A model generated the notes under the pieces. That model saw nothing but the letters and a program-made list of their open reading frames with translations, did not search any database and was not told the origin of the DNA. A program made the position numbers and the translations under genes. From an uncultured bacterium (GTDB taxonomy: Bacteria > Actinomycetota > Coriobacteriia > Coriobacteriales > Coriobacteriaceae), in assembly GCA_905215275.1 (NCBI GenBank), contig CAJMPE010000033.1:1-14370 (forward strand): a stretch of 14,370 nucleotides of DNA, in the 5' to 3' direction. The first letter of the stretch is position 1, and each line of letters opens with the position of its first letter. Of the stretch, positions 11,668-14,370 are shown one piece after another.

Positions 11668-13967
11668 GTGCGACCGAGCGCGAGCATGTGATGCCTCCGC
11701 GGCCCCTGATGCCGTGGACGATGGCCCTGTGTGCCGGCATGTGCATGAGCTGCGCCTTGGTGCTCAACGTGACCGCTGATGCGCTGCTGAGGGAGCGGGC
11801 TCCGGCGGTCGGGCCGCTATGGGCCATTCCCGTTGCGGCGGCGGTATTCGTTGTGCTGGCTCAATCTTGTGCGCGGCTTGCCCCTTGGAAGCGGTGGCTG
11901 TATGCCGCGTCCGTCGGTCTCGTGGCGGGAGCGGTCGTCTCGGTGTGGTGGGCTGTGGGCACGCTGAGTGCCTCGAAGGCGCTCGATGGTCGAGCGGCAA
12001 GCAGCCTCGAGTTTGTCGTGCAGGGTGATCCATCCATAAACGACGACGTGTATTCCTATACCTGCGAGGCACGCGCGGACGGTAAGAACCTGGCAACGGT
12101 TCGCCTATCGTTTGACCGTGAGCTCAAGGTCGGGGCGCACGTGCGTGTTATCGGCCGCGTTTCGCGTTTTGAGAACGATGCGTATGGACGATCGCGCGTG
12201 CTCCGAGGCGAGGTGCGCAAGGTTCAAGCCGTTCGGATTGTGCCGGTCGATGAGGGCTCTCCGGGGCCGCTGCCTCGGCTTCGAAATGGGCTGCTTGCGT
12301 CCATCGCGCCTGCGACCGACCCGGCGCGTGCGCTCATAGCCGGTGTCGTCTGCGGTCGTTCGGCCGAGCTGCGCGCCCAGCCGGCGGGCGACTGGTTTTC
12401 GGTGACGGGAACGGCGCATCTTATCGCCGTCTCGGGCAGCCATTTGGCTATCGTGGGGTTTGTAATCGAGGGTTTATTGCAAAAGACTCGGTGCTCACGT
12501 GGTCTTCAGCGGGCGATACTGGCGATAACGCTTGTGGGCTACGCTGCCTTTACGGGCGCGTCTCCCTCGGCCGTGCGCGCGTGCTGCATGGTATTCGCGA
12601 CGCTTGTCGTAAACGGCGCGGGGCGTCGTCGGCACGGCGCATCGGCACTCTTCGTAACCATGTCCATCTTTGTGCTACTGAGGCCGACGGTGCTGTTCGA
12701 GATGGGCTTTCAGCTTTCATGTGCCAGCGTCTTTGCCATCCTGTGCTTTTGCCCGTATGCTACCTACGCTTTGGGTGAGCTGAGCGTGCCGTCGGGCATT
12801 GCCAGCATGCTCTCCGTCACACTGTGCTCGCAGTTGGCGACGCTCCCCATCACCATTCCTGCCTTTGGTACGTTCTCGCTCATTGCTCCGTTGGCAAATG
12901 CGGTCATCGGTCCGGTGGTGAGCGTACTGCTTGCTGTGTCGATCGTGCTGGTTCCCTTTTCGCTCGTGGCGCCGTTGCGGACTTGGGCGCTCGTTGTGCC
13001 CATGATTGCCGCCCGTTGCGCGCTGTTCTTCGAGCAGCTGTTTGCCGCCGTGCCGGGTGCATCCGTGAGCGTGCCGCCCGATAGCATGTGGATTTACCTA
13101 GTGCCGTGTTTGCTGGCGGTTCTGCTGGTCTGGTGGCCGCGTCCCCGTGCACGTCTTATGGCGGTGGGACTTGCATGCCTGGTGCTCTTGGCTGCGATTC
13201 CGTACGTCTACTGGGATCGATTCGCTCCGCCTTCGGTGACGGTACTCGATGTGGGCCAGGCCGATGCGATTCTTATTCGCGAGGGCGGCGCAGTAGCGCT
13301 CGTCGACTGCGGGCTCGACGAGCGCGTGGTAGCGGCGTTGGTTCGCAACAATGTCCACCATATCGACGCCGTCTTCGTGACACATTGGGACGAAGATCAT
13401 TGGGGTGGTCTTCCCGATGTGCTCGATCGGTTTTCGGTTGGAACCATTGCAGTTGCAGCGGATGCGCTGGACGGTGCGCCTGCTGAGGTCCTGAATCGCC
13501 CCGGCGTAACGTATCGGCAGGTGGCTCGCGGGGATACGGTCGATATCGGCGCATTTCGGGCTCGTGTGATGTGGCCGTTTGACACGGTGGATGGCGAGGG
13601 CAATGAGGACTCGCTTGTCTTGCTGCTCTCCTATGCCCGGGAATGCAAGAGCCTGCGCGTGCTCCTTACTGGTGACGCCGAGCTCGATCAGGAGCGCGAG
13701 TTTGTACAGGAGGTGGGAGATATCGATGTGCTCAAGCTGGGGCATCATGGCTCAAAAGTTTCCGTCGACGCAGACCTGCTGGAAACGCTTAACCCCGAGC
13801 TCTCTATCGCGAGTGCGGGCGAGGGCAACCGCTACGGCCATCCATCCGATGCCTGCATCGATGCCGTTCGCGATGCGGGCTGCGCGTTCGCATGCACCAT
13901 CGAACAAGGAGACATCACCGTCTTGCCGACCGTATCCGGTTTTGCCGTGCGATGCCAACGACCGTGA
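11664..13967 (+). CDS. comEC: Competence channel protein ComEC
   Basis: A polytopic membrane protein that translocates single-stranded DNA. The 767 residues have an N-terminal pair of membrane helices and a soluble OB-like region (about 100-210), the Competence domain with GTAHLIAVSGSHLAIVGF near 250-265 and many helices to about 515, then a metallo-beta-lactamase-like domain: VTVLDVGQADAILI from about 524, THWDEDHWGG near 573 (the HxxxDH metal site), LTGDAE, and LGHHGSK near 692. These metal ligands support a nuclease role proposed for ComEC of this type. ATG 11664 overlaps comEA by ATGA, a classic coupled pair. Length is normal and no frameshift is seen, so the channel is probably intact. 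Confidence 0.95.
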   Translation: MSATEREHVMPPRPLMPWTMALCAGMCMSCALVLNVTADALLRERAPAVGPLWAIPVAAAVFVVLAQSCARLAPWKRWLYAASVGLVAGAVVSVWWAVGTLSASKALDGRAASSLEFVVQGDPSINDDVYSYTCEARADGKNLATVRLSFDRELKVGAHVRVIGRVSRFENDAYGRSRVLRGEVRKVQAVRIVPVDEGSPGPLPRLRNGLLASIAPATDPARALIAGVVCGRSAELRAQPAGDWFSVTGTAHLIAVSGSHLAIVGFVIEGLLQKTRCSRGLQRAILAITLVGYAAFTGASPSAVRACCMVFATLVVNGAGRRRHGASALFVTMSIFVLLRPTVLFEMGFQLSCASVFAILCFCPYATYALGELSVPSGIASMLSVTLCSQLATLPITIPAFGTFSLIAPLANAVIGPVVSVLLAVSIVLVPFSLVAPLRTWALVVPMIAARCALFFEQLFAAVPGASVSVPPDSMWIYLVPCLLAVLLVWWPRPRARLMAVGLACLVLLAAIPYVYWDRFAPPSVTVLDVGQADAILIREGGAVALVDCGLDERVVAALVRNNVHHIDAVFVTHWDEDHWGGLPDVLDRFSVGTIAVAADALDGAPAEVLNRPGVTYRQVARGDTVDIGAFRARVMWPFDTVDGEGNEDSLVLLLSYARECKSLRVLLTGDAELDQEREFVQEVGDIDVLKLGHHGSKVSVDADLLETLNPELSIASAGEGNRYGHPSDACIDAVRDAGCAFACTIEQGDITVLPTVSGFAVRCQRP

Positions 13968-13975
13968 TGCTGCCG

Positions 13976-14005
13976 TTGGCGCGGGACCAACCCGTGGGCT
14001 AGAAT
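13976..14005 (+). promoter_or_regulatory. Candidate promoter of holA
   Basis: TTGGCG (13976-13981), 18-nt spacer, TAGAAT (14000-14005). It begins 9 nt after the comEC stop and about 40 nt before the holA start, so holA may be expressed independently of competence genes. Confidence 0.5.
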
Positions 14006-14045
14006 GGCACGGTACGAACACGAGAGCCTGCGGGAGGGGAGCGCG

Positions 14046-14370
14046 ATGTCCGAAACCGGTCTGTTGCCGGCATATCTGATTGTCGGTACCGATGGAGTCA
14101 AACGCGACCACGCCGTCTCGCGTATGAAGGCGCGTCTGGAAAAGACGGGCATGGTCGAGTTCAACCTCGACGAGCGCGACATGACCAAGGACCCCGATAT
14201 CGAGTCCATTATCGGATCGCTTAACACCTTTCCGATGGGTAGTGAGTTTCGCCTGGTAATCCTTGACGGCTGCTCCAAGCTTGCCAAGGCGGTCTCGGAA
14301 CCGCTCGTCGAGTACCTCGCAAGTCCCAGCCCCACGACGGTCTGTCTCATTATCGCCGACTCACTTGCCA
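14046..14370 (+). CDS. holA: DNA polymerase III delta subunit, N-terminal part (cut by window edge)
   Basis: The clamp-loader subunit that opens the beta sliding clamp. 108 residues are visible and remain open to the edge. PAYLIVGTDGVKRDHAVSRMKARL (8-31) corresponds to the N-terminal P-loop-like strand and helix of HolA, followed by FNLDERDM, a segment FPMGSEFRLVILDGCSKL near 62-79 and a TTVCLIIADS strand near 96-105. ATG 14046 lies behind GGGAGGGGAG. Position directly after comEC is the common genomic location of holA and strengthens the call for a weakly conserved protein. Confidence 0.88.
   Translation, partial: MSETGLLPAYLIVGTDGVKRDHAVSRMKARLEKTGMVEFNLDERDMTKDPDIESIIGSLNTFPMGSEFRLVILDGCSKLAKAVSEPLVEYLASPSPTTVCLIIADSLA

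Noticed and set aside
13955..13979. CCAACG/CGTTGG inverted pair across the comEC stop codon as a terminator
   Set aside because: The stem is 6 bp with a 13-nt loop and no T-tract, and its right arm overlaps the better-supported holA -35 box.

Overview
The window looks like a chromosomal segment of a high-GC Gram-positive, most likely a gut Coriobacteriia (Collinsella-like) actinomycete. The reasons are the strong G/C preference at third codon positions, an actinobacterial integration-host-factor gene (mihF) directly ahead of gmk and rpoZ, a zinc-ribbon L28, and a fermentative AdhE next to a Gram-positive PyrR-type pyrimidine operon. This is an inference from content; no database search was run.

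Layout. (1) 1-830, minus strand: 5' part of an AdhE-type aldehyde/alcohol dehydrogenase gene running off the left edge, with an extended -10 promoter and a perfect 12-bp-arm palindrome upstream. (2) 984-2021: a compact mobile element, one HUH/Y1 transposase gene of the REP-associated (RAYT/IS200-like) kind between two 51-bp inverted copies of a structured end that differ at one base. Its leader can fold the transposase Shine-Dalgarno into an 11-bp stem. (3) 2025-2415, minus strand: rpmB with terminator, promoter and an 11+11 bp dyad upstream. (4) 2583-8090, plus strand: pyrR-pyrB-pyrC-pyrK-pyrD-pyrF, preceded by a leader that can form three mutually exclusive hairpins (PyrR-binding loop, antiterminator, terminator). 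(5) 8213-10783: mihF-gmk-rpoZ-thiI with its own promoter, tightly packed, ending in a strong intrinsic terminator. (6) 10954-13967: comEA-comEC, the DNA-uptake pair, overlapping by ATGA. (7) 14046-edge: start of holA.

How the genes work together. The pyr operon covers aspartate carbamoyltransferase, dihydroorotase, NAD-linked dihydroorotate dehydrogenase (PyrD+PyrK) and OMP decarboxylase, with its own uridine-nucleotide sensor PyrR. carAB and pyrE are not in the cluster. The next operon joins nucleoid structure (mIHF), GMP phosphorylation (Gmk), the RNA polymerase omega subunit and tRNA 4-thiouridylation (ThiI). ComEA/ComEC bind and translocate single-stranded DNA for transformation. holA encodes the clamp-loader delta subunit.

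Most of the window is conserved housekeeping sequence. The parts that repay attention are non-coding: the ends and leader of the transposase element, the pyr attenuator, and several precise dyads upstream of adhE, rpmB and mihF and downstream of pyrF. I found no CRISPR array, tRNA, rRNA, defence system or prophage.
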